Shown piece by piece: positions 1 to 6,577 of a stretch of 10,207 bases of DNA. The translations under genes and the position numbers were made by a program. Origin of the DNA: Ruminococcus sp. (lineage in GTDB: Bacteria > Bacillota > Clostridia > Oscillospirales > Ruminococcaceae); NCBI GenBank assembly GCA_003446315.1, contig DMBA01000037.1, positions 1 to 10,207 of the forward strand, given 5' to 3'. Numbering within the stretch: the stretch's first letter is position 1; the number at the start of each line of letters is the position of its first letter. The notes below the pieces were generated by a model that saw nothing but the letters and a program-made list of their open reading frames with translations, was not told the origin of the DNA and did no database searches.

Positions 1-1
1 G

Positions 2-895
2 GACGGAAAAGCGGTTTATTATAACGGCAAGTCGATCGCACCGAAAGACCCGGATGCAACATCTTACACCGGTCCGAACAACCTCTGGAAAACACAGATC
101 AACCAGATGAAAAACGGAACAGTTGCACGCAATTATGATCCCAATGGAATCGGTCTGGATCGCGGTCTCTCAAAAGACATTGCAGATTTTCTCGTAGATA
201 CGCTGTTGGAATTTCGTGATACTGTGTGGGATAACCGGGATACCATTCGCTCGGTCGTCATGCGGGTAAAGGATATCATGGAAGGCAATACCGAAGCCGG
301 TGCTTATCTTCTGAATTTCATTCAGGATGAATACAAACTGGCATATCATTCACAGCCAGATACATGGCAGAGAGAATTCGGATATAATGAAATGTATGAC
401 GAGATCTTCAAGATCGGCTCGTACATGAATTACGGCAGAGTGGACTTTGAGGTAGGCAGTGATGTGTATTCGTTGTGGGCTTGGAAGGGCGATTACTGGA
501 ATCTCCAAAGCGGTGCAGAAGTCGGTCTGTATGTGCTCAACCAGAGCTTCGGAAACGCACACGCAGAACAATATGATGTTGTAAACTTCGAAGTGCCGAT
601 GACACTCAGCCTGTACAATTATCAGTCTCCCGGCTCATTTGAGAATCTGTATAACTGGGCACCGAATAAGAATCAGTGGTGGGTCACCGGGTTCGATCCG
701 GATTATCCGGAACCGGATCCGGAGGTCATGGTCTCTGTTGCAAGCGTTGATCTCAGTGATTCGCATGAGGATCTCTTTGATGCGCTGAACGGATCATCTG
801 TCTCTTACCACGATGATCTGAAGAATTATCATGTGATTCTGGATGATTCCACCAATATCGTCTGGATCCAGTGGTATAACTCCTGTGTCAAATAA
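2..895 (+). CDS. DUF4474-like protein, 3' part only
   Basis: The reading frame is open to the left edge, so the gene starts outside the window; the first ATG at 107 is internal, and 35 in-frame codons precede it without a stop. The visible part is 297 residues. It contains a run starting GIGLDRGLS, then ADFLVDTLLEFRDTVWDNRDT, the core YNEMYDEIFKIGSYMNY, and the tryptophan/aromatic-rich stretches LWAWKGDYWNLQSGAEVGLY and NQWWVTGFDPDYPEP. From memory these match the DUF4474 family of Firmicutes, whose function is unknown. The protein ends with an intact-looking WIQWYNSCVK tail and a TAA stop, so the 3' end is not truncated. No membrane helix is seen in the visible part. Full-length relatives are often longer and may carry secretion or cell-wall parts, which cannot be checked here. 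The family call comes from recalled motifs, not from a search. Confidence 0.65.
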   Translation, partial: DGKAVYYNGKSIAPKDPDATSYTGPNNLWKTQINQMKNGTVARNYDPNGIGLDRGLSKDIADFLVDTLLEFRDTVWDNRDTIRSVVMRVKDIMEGNTEAGAYLLNFIQDEYKLAYHSQPDTWQREFGYNEMYDEIFKIGSYMNYGRVDFEVGSDVYSLWAWKGDYWNLQSGAEVGLYVLNQSFGNAHAEQYDVVNFEVPMTLSLYNYQSPGSFENLYNWAPNKNQWWVTGFDPDYPEPDPEVMVSVASVDLSDSHEDLFDALNGSSVSYHDDLKNYHVILDDSTNIVWIQWYNSCVK

Positions 896-919
896 TCGCT
901 GATCTTTTCCGATCAAAAA

Positions 920-961
920 AAAGCCCATCCGGAGAATCCAATCTGTCTTCGGATGGGCTTT
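920..961 (+). terminator. Rho-independent terminator after the DUF4474-like gene
   Basis: A 12-bp perfect stem (AAAGCCCATCCG at 920-931 with its complement at 950-961) encloses an 18-base loop. It starts 24 bases after the TAA stop at 893-895. The 3' side is only moderately T-rich (TTTCTTCT) and the 5' side is preceded by an A run, so it may work in both directions. It separates the upstream gene from the sigma-factor unit. Confidence 0.75.
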
Positions 962-1022
962 CTTCTGGCAATTTGATGCCCGGAACGGATTCGAAATCAA
1001 TTTCAAATATTTTTCAGGATCT

Positions 1023-1051
1023 TGCACCTGAAAGAGCTGGGTTTCTGTCAT
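1023..1051 (+). promoter_or_regulatory. Candidate ECF-type promoter upstream of the sigma factor
   Basis: TGCACC (1023-1028) and TGTCAT (1046-1051) are 17 bases apart and about 35 bases before the GTG start. They loosely resemble the -35 (TGCAAC-like) and -10 (CGTC-like) elements of autoregulated ECF promoters. A sigma-A reading (TTGCAC plus CATAAT) would need a 21-base spacer, which is too long. The match is weak and the assignment is an inference. Confidence 0.3.
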
Positions 1052-1086
1052 AATAAGCAGAGGAACATGAAAGGCGGTGAGAAATT

Positions 1087-1644
1087 GTGAATGACAATTC
1101 CATTATTGCGTTATTTGAACAGCGAAACGAAAAAGGAATCGAGGAAGCCGGTCGTGCGTACGGCGGTCTGCTTCGCGGAATTGCCATGCGCATTCTCGGA
1201 GACAGTCGTGATGCGGAAGAATGTATCAATGATACGCTGATGAAGGCGTGGCTTGCGATCCCGCCGGATAAACCCAAATTTCTGCGGGCTTATCTTGCAA
1301 AGATCACGAGCAATATTGCGCTGAATCGCTATGAGTCAGATCACGCAAAAAAACGAGGCGGCGGCGCAATTCCGGCAACGCTGGATGAACTTGCGGAATG
1401 CATCCCCGCACCGGAACGCACCGATCAGGTCATAGACCGCATTGCACTGACTGCCGCACTGGATTCGTTTCTCAAAACCATTCCGGAAAAGCATGCAAAG
1501 GTGTTCATGCACCGATATTTCACGATGCTGGAAACGGATGAAATCGCAGCGGAGCTTCATCTCAGTCAAAACACAGTGAAAAGCATCCTGCGCAGGACGC
1601 GGGCGAAGCTGCAAACCTATCTCGAAAAGGAGGGGCTGCTATGA
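1087..1644 (+). CDS. ECF-type RNA polymerase sigma factor
   Basis: A 185-residue sigma-70 family protein with only regions 2 and 4, the ECF layout. Region 2 spans about residues 20-90 (AEECINDTLMKAW, then LAKITSNIALNRY, the core-binding and -10-recognition segment). Region 4 spans about 120-180, with the helix-turn-helix ETDEIAAELHLSQNTVKSIL that should read the -35 element. The start is GTG at 1087: AAGGCGGTGA lies 6 bases upstream, while the ATG at 1067 opens a frame that stops at 1088-1090. The stop overlaps the next gene's start by ATGA (1641-1644), implying translational coupling to the PASTA protein, its likely membrane anti-sigma partner. By sequence style it resembles the abundant clostridial ECF factors that are cotranscribed with a membrane regulator. 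The regulon cannot be told from this window. Confidence 0.92.
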   Translation: MNDNSIIALFEQRNEKGIEEAGRAYGGLLRGIAMRILGDSRDAEECINDTLMKAWLAIPPDKPKFLRAYLAKITSNIALNRYESDHAKKRGGGAIPATLDELAECIPAPERTDQVIDRIALTAALDSFLKTIPEKHAKVFMHRYFTMLETDEIAAELHLSQNTVKSILRRTRAKLQTYLEKEGLL

Positions 1645-2921
1645 AAGAGCAGGATCTGTTAAAAGCGATCCATAATCTGCCGGATCAGACTGTTGAACAT
1701 TATGCGCTGCCGAAATCCGGGAAATCGGATGCTCTGCCCGATGAAACGGCAGCCGGAAAGGAGCATATTATGACGACAAATGCAGATACAGCAAATAAGA
1801 AACCGATTCGGATACACCGCACAGGAATTGCAGCAGCCATTTTGATCTGTCTGGGACTGAATGCCGGACTGTTTTTCGGTATCAACAAGCTGCGCACAGA
1901 TAACAGCACCATTCCGGGACATGCACCGGTTGAGAGTGTGTCAGTTGATTCGGATTATAAGATGCCGAGCCTGATCGGTATTGACTTTGACGATGCACTC
2001 GTGATGTATGGTGATATCATCCAAATCGTTTGTGACAGCGAAGAATACAGCGATTACGAAGCCGGTATCATCTTTGACCAGGATATTCCGGCAAACGAAC
2101 CACTAAAAAAAGGCGATACCGTCCATGTGAAAGTATCAATCGGTGCGAAGAAAGTGCAGCTCCCGGATGTTGCCGGCTGGGACTTCGAAACTGCAAAAAC
2201 ACAGATTCTCGCTCTGAAACTCTATGTTGACAAGCGTTCTTCCTATGACAATGAAGTGCCGGAAGGCAAGGTGATTTCCACGGATCCGGTTGGCCCGGCA
2301 GAGCTTGAGCCGGGAACTTATGTCCGTGTGACCGTTTCACTCGGCCCGAATAATGCCAATGTTCTCGTACCGAATTTTGTTGGTATGAGATACGAGGAAG
2401 CAAAAGAAATACTGGAAAGCATGGGACTTGTCGCTGCAAAACGTGAAGTCTCCGGTACTGAACTTGCAGGAAAGGTTCTTGCACAGGATATCAACCCGGG
2501 CGAAGAAGTTGCAGGAGGAACCACTGTCACTCTGGATGTTGTAACCGGTGAATCAAATACGGAAATTGAAACAACTACAGCGCCAAATGAAGCGGATTCA
2601 GAAGCGAATGCAGAGGAAAATACTGTCGTGATCTCTTTCCGGATTCCGGAAGATGCAGTCGGTACCTATCATATTGCGCTTTATGAAAACGGTATAGCAA
2701 AAGCAGTCGGCGGTTCATTTGATCCGCAGTTTGCATCAGGTGTTGCCGCGCTGACAGTCGAAGGATCACAGGAAGCAGATCTGACGGCAGTGCTTGTGAA
2801 TGATACGACCGGTGCGGAAGCAACACTTGGCATCGTACATGTGAACTTTGATACAAAATCAGCCGAACTGATAAACGACAATATCAATGCAGCTTTTGCA
2901 GAATTACAGAATAACGAATAA
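1641..2921 (+). CDS. Single-pass membrane protein with three PASTA domains, putative anti-sigma factor
   Basis: A 426-residue protein. Residues 1-60 are hydrophilic and start MKEQDLLKAIHNLPD, like the short cytoplasmic heads of clostridial anti-sigma factors. A single membrane helix lies at about 62-81 (GIAAAILICLGLNAGLFFGI). Three PASTA repeats follow outside the membrane: about 105-168, 172-235 and 240-303, each with the P.(L/V/F).G...(D/E).A start and the closing G..V.(L/V).V pattern. After an acidic, threonine-rich linker (304-327), a beta-rich domain at about 328-405 recalls the C-terminal Ig-like domain of clostridial PASTA Ser/Thr kinases, but no kinase is present. PASTA domains in PrkC/StkP-type kinases and PBP2x bind peptidoglycan fragments or beta-lactams. 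The ATGA overlap with the sigma gene suggests that this protein holds the sigma factor at the membrane and releases it on a cell-wall signal. That role is inferred; the domain calls are firm. Confidence 0.88.
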   Translation: MKEQDLLKAIHNLPDQTVEHYALPKSGKSDALPDETAAGKEHIMTTNADTANKKPIRIHRTGIAAAILICLGLNAGLFFGINKLRTDNSTIPGHAPVESVSVDSDYKMPSLIGIDFDDALVMYGDIIQIVCDSEEYSDYEAGIIFDQDIPANEPLKKGDTVHVKVSIGAKKVQLPDVAGWDFETAKTQILALKLYVDKRSSYDNEVPEGKVISTDPVGPAELEPGTYVRVTVSLGPNNANVLVPNFVGMRYEEAKEILESMGLVAAKREVSGTELAGKVLAQDINPGEEVAGGTTVTLDVVTGESNTEIETTTAPNEADSEANAEENTVVISFRIPEDAVGTYHIALYENGIAKAVGGSFDPQFASGVAALTVEGSQEADLTAVLVNDTTGAEATLGIVHVNFDTKSAELINDNINAAFAELQNNE

Positions 2922-2934
2922 ACGATCTCCGATA

Positions 2935-2975
2935 AAAAACCGACAGAGCACGATAAAAATGCTCTGCCGGTTTTT
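2935..2975. terminator. Bidirectional terminator between convergent genes
   Basis: The arms 2935-2950 and 2960-2975 pair over 16 positions with one A/C mismatch (2943/2967), around a 9-base loop. The stem ends in an A run on the left and a T run on the right, so it has a proper T tract on both strands. It sits 13 bases after the PASTA gene stop (+ strand) and 3 bases after the stop of the GGDEF-EAL gene (- strand), and so serves both. Confidence 0.9.
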
Positions 2976-2978
2976 GCT

Positions 2979-4724
2979 TTATGGAAGCTGTTTAATTTGA
3001 CACACGAGCTGTTCGGCTTCTGCCGGAGAAAGCGGTTTGCCCCAGATATAGCCCTGCACAAAATCGCAGCCGATCTCCCGCAGCGTATCGAGCTGCTCTG
3101 TTTCCTCAACGCCTTCCGAAATGACCCGGAATCCCATGATGTGACCCATAGAGATAATTGCAGCCACATAATCCCGTGAGGATTTGTTGATGTTCATTTG
3201 GTCAATGAAAGACTTATCGACTTTCAGCAAATGTGCGGGAAATTTATGAAGATAACTCAAAGAAGAATATCCCGTGCCAAAATCGTCAATGGCAAGTTTG
3301 ATGCCCATTCTTTGCAGTTCGCCGATGCATAACAGCGCTTTATCGACCGAATCAATCATAATGGATTCTGTGATCTCAATTTCGATCTGTTTTGCCGGAA
3401 CACCGCTGTCTTGCAGCACACTCCGCACTTCATCCAAAAAATCATTCCGCATCAGATGGCGTACAGAAATATTGACGCTCAACATGATATCTGAACCATA
3501 ATCCTTGATGATGCTGCCGAAAAACTTTGCTGCTTTCCGGAAAACAGTACTGTCAATGCGGTCTACCAATCCGGCATCTTCGGCAACCGGAATAAATTCG
3601 CCCGGACTGAGATTGTTTCCCGCAGCATTTTTCAAGCGGGCAAGCGCTTCAAAACCGCGAAGCTGATGGAACATATCAAACTGCGGCTGCAAATAAAAAT
3701 AAACAGAATCACGCTCCAATGCTTCCCGGATGTCCTTCTCGATTTCCATATGGCGTTCCTGTTTCAGAAGATCCGGTGTGAACCGCAGAATATGCTGACT
3801 GCTGTTCGCACGCTTGATCTCATGCATTGCGGCGCTGGCATAAGTAGCAAGTTTATCAAATGTCTTTGCATCCGTCGGACATTCTGCATATCCGAAACTG
3901 GCAGACACATAGAAATCATGCCCGTCAATTTGCAGGATATCGTCCAGCACAGATTCATATTGCCGGATGGTATGCAGGACATCTTTTTCCGACTTGTATC
4001 CGCGAATAATCAGCGCATACTCATCGCCGCTGAGGTGAGAAACAAAATCCTTTGTACCGGTTTTCCCGGATTCTGCGATATTCTTCCAGCGTTTTCCGAT
4101 TTCCACCAGAACCCGATTGCCGATCTCAATACCGACCTGACTGTTCAGTTTTTTGAAGCCGTTCAGATTGATCGTCACATTTGTAAAAGTCTCGCCGCTG
4201 TTTGTCAGGTCTTTCAAATATTGCGTACAAGCATATACATTCGGCAAACCTGTCAAAGTATCGGTCACAGCCAGTTCCACCATCTGATTATGGATCCGGA
4301 AAACTTTTTTATGGTTCACATAAATTATGATAATTGCAATCAGAGCAAGCAAATTTGCAAACACACCCGGCAGACTCCCTGCATGACCGCCCACAAATAC
4401 ATTTACAAAAATCATTGATGTTTGCACCAGCAGCAAGCCCAAAGCAGTGAAAAAGCCCTTTGTACCGCAGAAAACAACGCATAAGATCATAGAAATATTT
4501 GCAAATGAAGAAAAAACACCTGCAAATGCTGAAAGCGGGATTTCTCTGCTAAAAAATGCAACCGTATTTTGACTGTTGGAAACCAATGCGACCAAAACAG
4601 ATGCAATCACATAAAGCAACAGCAGAAAAAAGAATGCAGTTATCGGAACATCCGTATGCGGAAGGATCTGCGCAATTGCCTGATCTAAAAAAAGATTCTC
4701 TTGCTTTCCGGTTGCTTTTGGCAT
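2979..4724 (-). CDS. Membrane GGDEF-EAL protein, probable c-di-GMP phosphodiesterase
   Basis: 581 residues from the chosen start. Four hydrophobic helices lie at about 26-47, 62-85, 90-111 and 119-136, then a GGDEF domain (about 150-310) and an EAL domain (about 325-575). The GGDEF looks inactive as a cyclase: the signature is SGDEY (232-236), the metal-binding first Asp of the D.D..K motif is Asn186, the later substrate-contacting Asp is Asn203, and the RxxD inhibitory site reads GTKD (223-226). The EAL site looks complete: E359 in FEAL, N418, E453 in ITES, D480/D481 in DDFGTGYSSL, K501 in KVDKS, E537 in SEGVEE and Q557 in QGY. It should therefore hydrolyse c-di-GMP, with the GGDEF possibly acting as a GTP-sensing switch. 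The start at 4724 is chosen because GGGGGTG lies 6 bases upstream; an in-frame ATG at 4769 would add 15 residues but has no clear ribosome site. Confidence 0.9.
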   Translation of the reverse strand: MPKATGKQENLFLDQAIAQILPHTDVPITAFFFLLLLYVIASVLVALVSNSQNTVAFFSREIPLSAFAGVFSSFANISMILCVVFCGTKGFFTALGLLLVQTSMIFVNVFVGGHAGSLPGVFANLLALIAIIIIYVNHKKVFRIHNQMVELAVTDTLTGLPNVYACTQYLKDLTNSGETFTNVTINLNGFKKLNSQVGIEIGNRVLVEIGKRWKNIAESGKTGTKDFVSHLSGDEYALIIRGYKSEKDVLHTIRQYESVLDDILQIDGHDFYVSASFGYAECPTDAKTFDKLATYASAAMHEIKRANSSQHILRFTPDLLKQERHMEIEKDIREALERDSVYFYLQPQFDMFHQLRGFEALARLKNAAGNNLSPGEFIPVAEDAGLVDRIDSTVFRKAAKFFGSIIKDYGSDIMLSVNISVRHLMRNDFLDEVRSVLQDSGVPAKQIEIEITESIMIDSVDKALLCIGELQRMGIKLAIDDFGTGYSSLSYLHKFPAHLLKVDKSFIDQMNINKSSRDYVAAIISMGHIMGFRVISEGVEETEQLDTLREIGCDFVQGYIWGKPLSPAEAEQLVCQIKQLP

Positions 4725-4801
4725 ATATAACACCCCCGATACAAAACCCATGCTGTCATGATCTTTCATTTCTGATCGGATAAAAAAGAATGATTATATA
4801 T

Positions 4802-4830
4802 ATTATACATGATATTTGCGAAAAAAGCAA
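4802..4830 (-). promoter_or_regulatory. Sigma-A promoter of the GGDEF-EAL gene
   Basis: Read on the - strand: TTGCTT (4830-4825), a 17-base spacer, then TATAAT (4807-4802). Transcription should start near 4795, about 70 bases before the ATG at 4724 or 25 before the one at 4769. It implies the gene can be expressed independently of the MATE gene upstream. No clear terminator is seen between the two genes, so read-through is also possible. Confidence 0.75.
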
Positions 4831-4876
4831 TAGAAAGAACAAAATATTTGTAAAATAGAATAATGGTTATGAAGAA

Positions 4877-6238
4877 TCAGTGTTTTGAAACGGATTCCGG
4901 CTGCACACTTCGTTTGATACTGGATGTCAAAAGCAGGATCGAAACTGCCATCATGACAGCTTCTGTGATCGGCTGTGCCCAAAGCATACCGTTAAACCGG
5001 TAAATACGGTTCAAGAGCAGAAGCAGCGGGATATATAAGATCAATTGCCGGATGACCGTGATTCCGAAGGCAAACTGCGGTTTCCCCATCGCCTGAAACG
5101 ACATGCGGCACATAGAGACTGTTCCCACAAACGGCAGAATAAACATCATTCTGCGCAGAACATGAGCCCCGATCTCTGTGACTTCCGCAGAATCCGTGAA
5201 TACAGCGATCAAAGCCGGCGCAAAAATGCCGTAAAGCAGCATCAGGATGCATTCTGTTCCGGTTACGGCTGAAACGCCTGCTTTCAGGATCTTTCGCATG
5301 CGGTCTGCATTTTTTGCGCCGTAATTATACCCCATGATCGGCTGTGTTCCGGAAGCAAAGCCCTGATAAACATAATTGCCCAGCGACAGCACTTTTTGTG
5401 CAATGCCCATTGCAGTCACAGTCAACTCACTGTAAGCAACTGCAAGATTATTGTTCACGGTATATGCGGCAGATGTCAGAAGCGTTTCCAGTGATGCCGG
5501 TACACCGACCCAATAGATCTCCCGCAGGATCTCAGCAGTCGGCAGCACCTGTTTCAGGGAAGGTTTCAGCAGTGTTTTTCCGCGCATATAATACAGCACG
5601 GAAACGCCGAAACCGGCTGCATTACTGAAAATCGTTGCGATCGCAGCACCGCGGATCTGTAAGTGCAGCGTGAAAATAAAGAACGGATCCAATATAATGT
5701 TCAACAGCGTCCCGATGACCATACCTGTCATAGAATACCGCACAGACCCTTCACTGCGCAGCAAAGCGCCCGTTGTATAGCTGCCCATTGTGAAAAAACT
5801 CCCCAACAGGATCACCTGCACATATTGCTGCGTGTAGGCAAATGTATTTTCTTTTGCACCGAGCATCCCGACCAGTTCCGGCAGAAAGCAAAGCCCGATC
5901 CCGGCGACCAGCAGACTGTTGAGCAACGTCAGCGAAAAAGCAGCCGTCAGCGTATGGGCAGCCTTTTTCGACTCCCCTGCTCCGAGACAGCGTGCGATCA
6001 GCGAGGATGCACCTGTTCCGACCATATTGGAAACGGCAACCGTCACCATCATGACCGGATATGCGAGATTGACCGCTGCAAGCTGATAATCGTCACCGGT
6101 CAAACCGATAAAATAAGTATCCACCAGATTATAAAGCACCATAATAAACATGCCGATAATCAACGGAATACTCATCCGGATCACGGCTTTGAAGGGCGCT
6201 TCTTCCCGCAGCGTATAGATTCTTCTGTCACCTTTCAT
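4877..6238 (-). CDS. MATE family efflux transporter
   Basis: A 453-residue integral membrane protein with about 12 hydrophobic helices, the normal length for the family. Family-typical stretches include SIPLIIGMFIMVLYNLVDTY near the N-terminus (with D40), GTGASSLIARCLGAG (74-88), GTLLNIILDPFFIF (176-189) and the second-half motif QPIMGYNYGAKN (299-310). MATE proteins export cationic drugs, dyes or metabolites using a Na+ or H+ gradient. It is closest in style to the clostridial MepA/DinF-like branch, so the substrate cannot be predicted. The ATG at 6238 has a modest GGTG ribosome site 6 bases upstream. A long leader of about 85 bases with palindromes precedes it. The gene is divergent from the membrane-protein/hydrolase operon and upstream of the GGDEF-EAL gene. 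Confidence 0.92.
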   Translation of the reverse strand: MKGDRRIYTLREEAPFKAVIRMSIPLIIGMFIMVLYNLVDTYFIGLTGDDYQLAAVNLAYPVMMVTVAVSNMVGTGASSLIARCLGAGESKKAAHTLTAAFSLTLLNSLLVAGIGLCFLPELVGMLGAKENTFAYTQQYVQVILLGSFFTMGSYTTGALLRSEGSVRYSMTGMVIGTLLNIILDPFFIFTLHLQIRGAAIATIFSNAAGFGVSVLYYMRGKTLLKPSLKQVLPTAEILREIYWVGVPASLETLLTSAAYTVNNNLAVAYSELTVTAMGIAQKVLSLGNYVYQGFASGTQPIMGYNYGAKNADRMRKILKAGVSAVTGTECILMLLYGIFAPALIAVFTDSAEVTEIGAHVLRRMMFILPFVGTVSMCRMSFQAMGKPQFAFGITVIRQLILYIPLLLLLNRIYRFNGMLWAQPITEAVMMAVSILLLTSSIKRSVQPESVSKH

Positions 6239-6260
6239 ACTTCACACCATCTTATTGTCA

Positions 6261-6322
6261 TGTACCACTGGGTACAATCATATTCGGAATCCATTCCATG
6301 CCAAAGCAAATATTCCGATTCC
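6261..6322. promoter_or_regulatory. Cluster of palindromes and a repeat in the MATE leader
   Basis: Between the MATE promoter and its ATG lie a perfect inverted repeat TGTACC-4-GGTACA (6261-6276), a perfect GGAAT-2-ATTCC (6286-6297), and two copies of a 13-base element, ATATTCGGAATCC (6280-6292) and ATATTCCGATTCC (6310-6322), which differ at two positions and are 30 bases apart. They sit just downstream of the predicted transcription start, where repressors often bind. Part of the same sequence could also fold in RNA (TCGGAAT with ATTCCGA). An operator is an inference. Confidence 0.4.
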
Positions 6323-6330
6323 ACATCATT

Positions 6331-6358
6331 ATTATACCACAAAATCTGCAAATTGCAA
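6331..6358 (-). promoter_or_regulatory. Sigma-A promoter of the MATE gene
   Basis: On the - strand TTGCAA (6358-6353) is followed after 16 bases by TATAAT (6336-6331). The predicted transcription start is near 6324, giving an 85-base leader to the ATG at 6238. Confidence 0.7.
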
Positions 6359-6369
6359 CTATGCTTTTC

Positions 6370-6399
6370 CGTATACGCATTCGATCGACAGCGGCGTAT
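6370..6399. repeat. Nested palindromes between the two divergent promoters
   Basis: The segment between the two -35 elements holds CGTATACG (6370-6377), TCGATCGA (6381-6388) and an outer inverted repeat ATACGC (6373-6378) / GCGTAT (6394-6399). The outer repeat and TCGATCGA are nearly concentric. It could be a shared operator for the divergent genes, but short palindromes also arise by chance. Confidence 0.3.
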
Positions 6400-6436
6400 C
6401 CGAACCCATATATCGGTATTTTCTCGCATCAGCATC

Positions 6437-6465
6437 TTGCAATTCAATCCAAGTTGTGCTATAAT
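6437..6465 (+). promoter_or_regulatory. Extended -10 promoter of the rightward operon
   Basis: TTGCAA (6437-6442), 17-base spacer, TATAAT (6460-6465), with TG at 6457-6458 giving an extended -10. This is the best promoter match in the window. Transcription should start near 6472, leaving a leader of roughly 105 bases before the ATG at 6578. Confidence 0.8.
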
Positions 6466-6509
6466 TAGAATATAGTTTGCATTGACTAACCATAAATGAT
6501 ATCGTTGTC

Positions 6510-6555
6510 AAGCGAACGGTATATTTCATCTTGCGATATGATCCGGCGTTCGCTT
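6510..6555 (+). repeat. Inverted repeat in the operon leader
   Basis: AAGCGAACG (6510-6518) pairs perfectly with CGTTCGCTT (6547-6555). The 28-base loop itself contains a small ATC-4-GAT hairpin. It ends 13 bases before the ribosome site (GAGGGG, 6569-6574) and has no T tract, so it is not a terminator. It may be an operator or an mRNA-stabilising or translation-modulating leader hairpin. No known riboswitch was recognised. Confidence 0.45.
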
Positions 6556-6577
6556 CAACAGCAGAAATGAGGGGAAA

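Noticed and set aside
1022..1054. Sigma-A promoter reading TTGCAC / CATAAT before the sigma gene
   Set aside because: The spacer is 21 bases, outside the usual range of 16 to 18.
2068..2484. 138-codon - strand frame opposite the PASTA repeats
   Set aside because: A low-complexity shadow rich in His, Arg, Gln and Pro; the + strand PASTA repeats explain the region.
3666..4418. 250-codon + strand frame opposite the GGDEF-EAL gene
   Set aside because: It is a reverse-complement shadow of the well-supported GGDEF-EAL frame, with no motif and no ribosome site.
6235..6447. 70-codon - strand frame before the MATE gene
   Set aside because: It spans the MATE promoter elements, overlaps the MATE start and has no ribosome site.
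5663..6475. Long open frame on the + strand (270 codons) opposite the MATE gene
   Set aside because: Its composition is rich in His, Gln, Cys and Arg with no recognisable domain, there is no ribosome site, and it lies antisense to a clear MATE gene and runs through its promoter.
6510..6555. Riboswitch or transcription attenuator in the operon leader
   Set aside because: There is a single stem without a T tract, no alternative terminator fold and no known riboswitch core.
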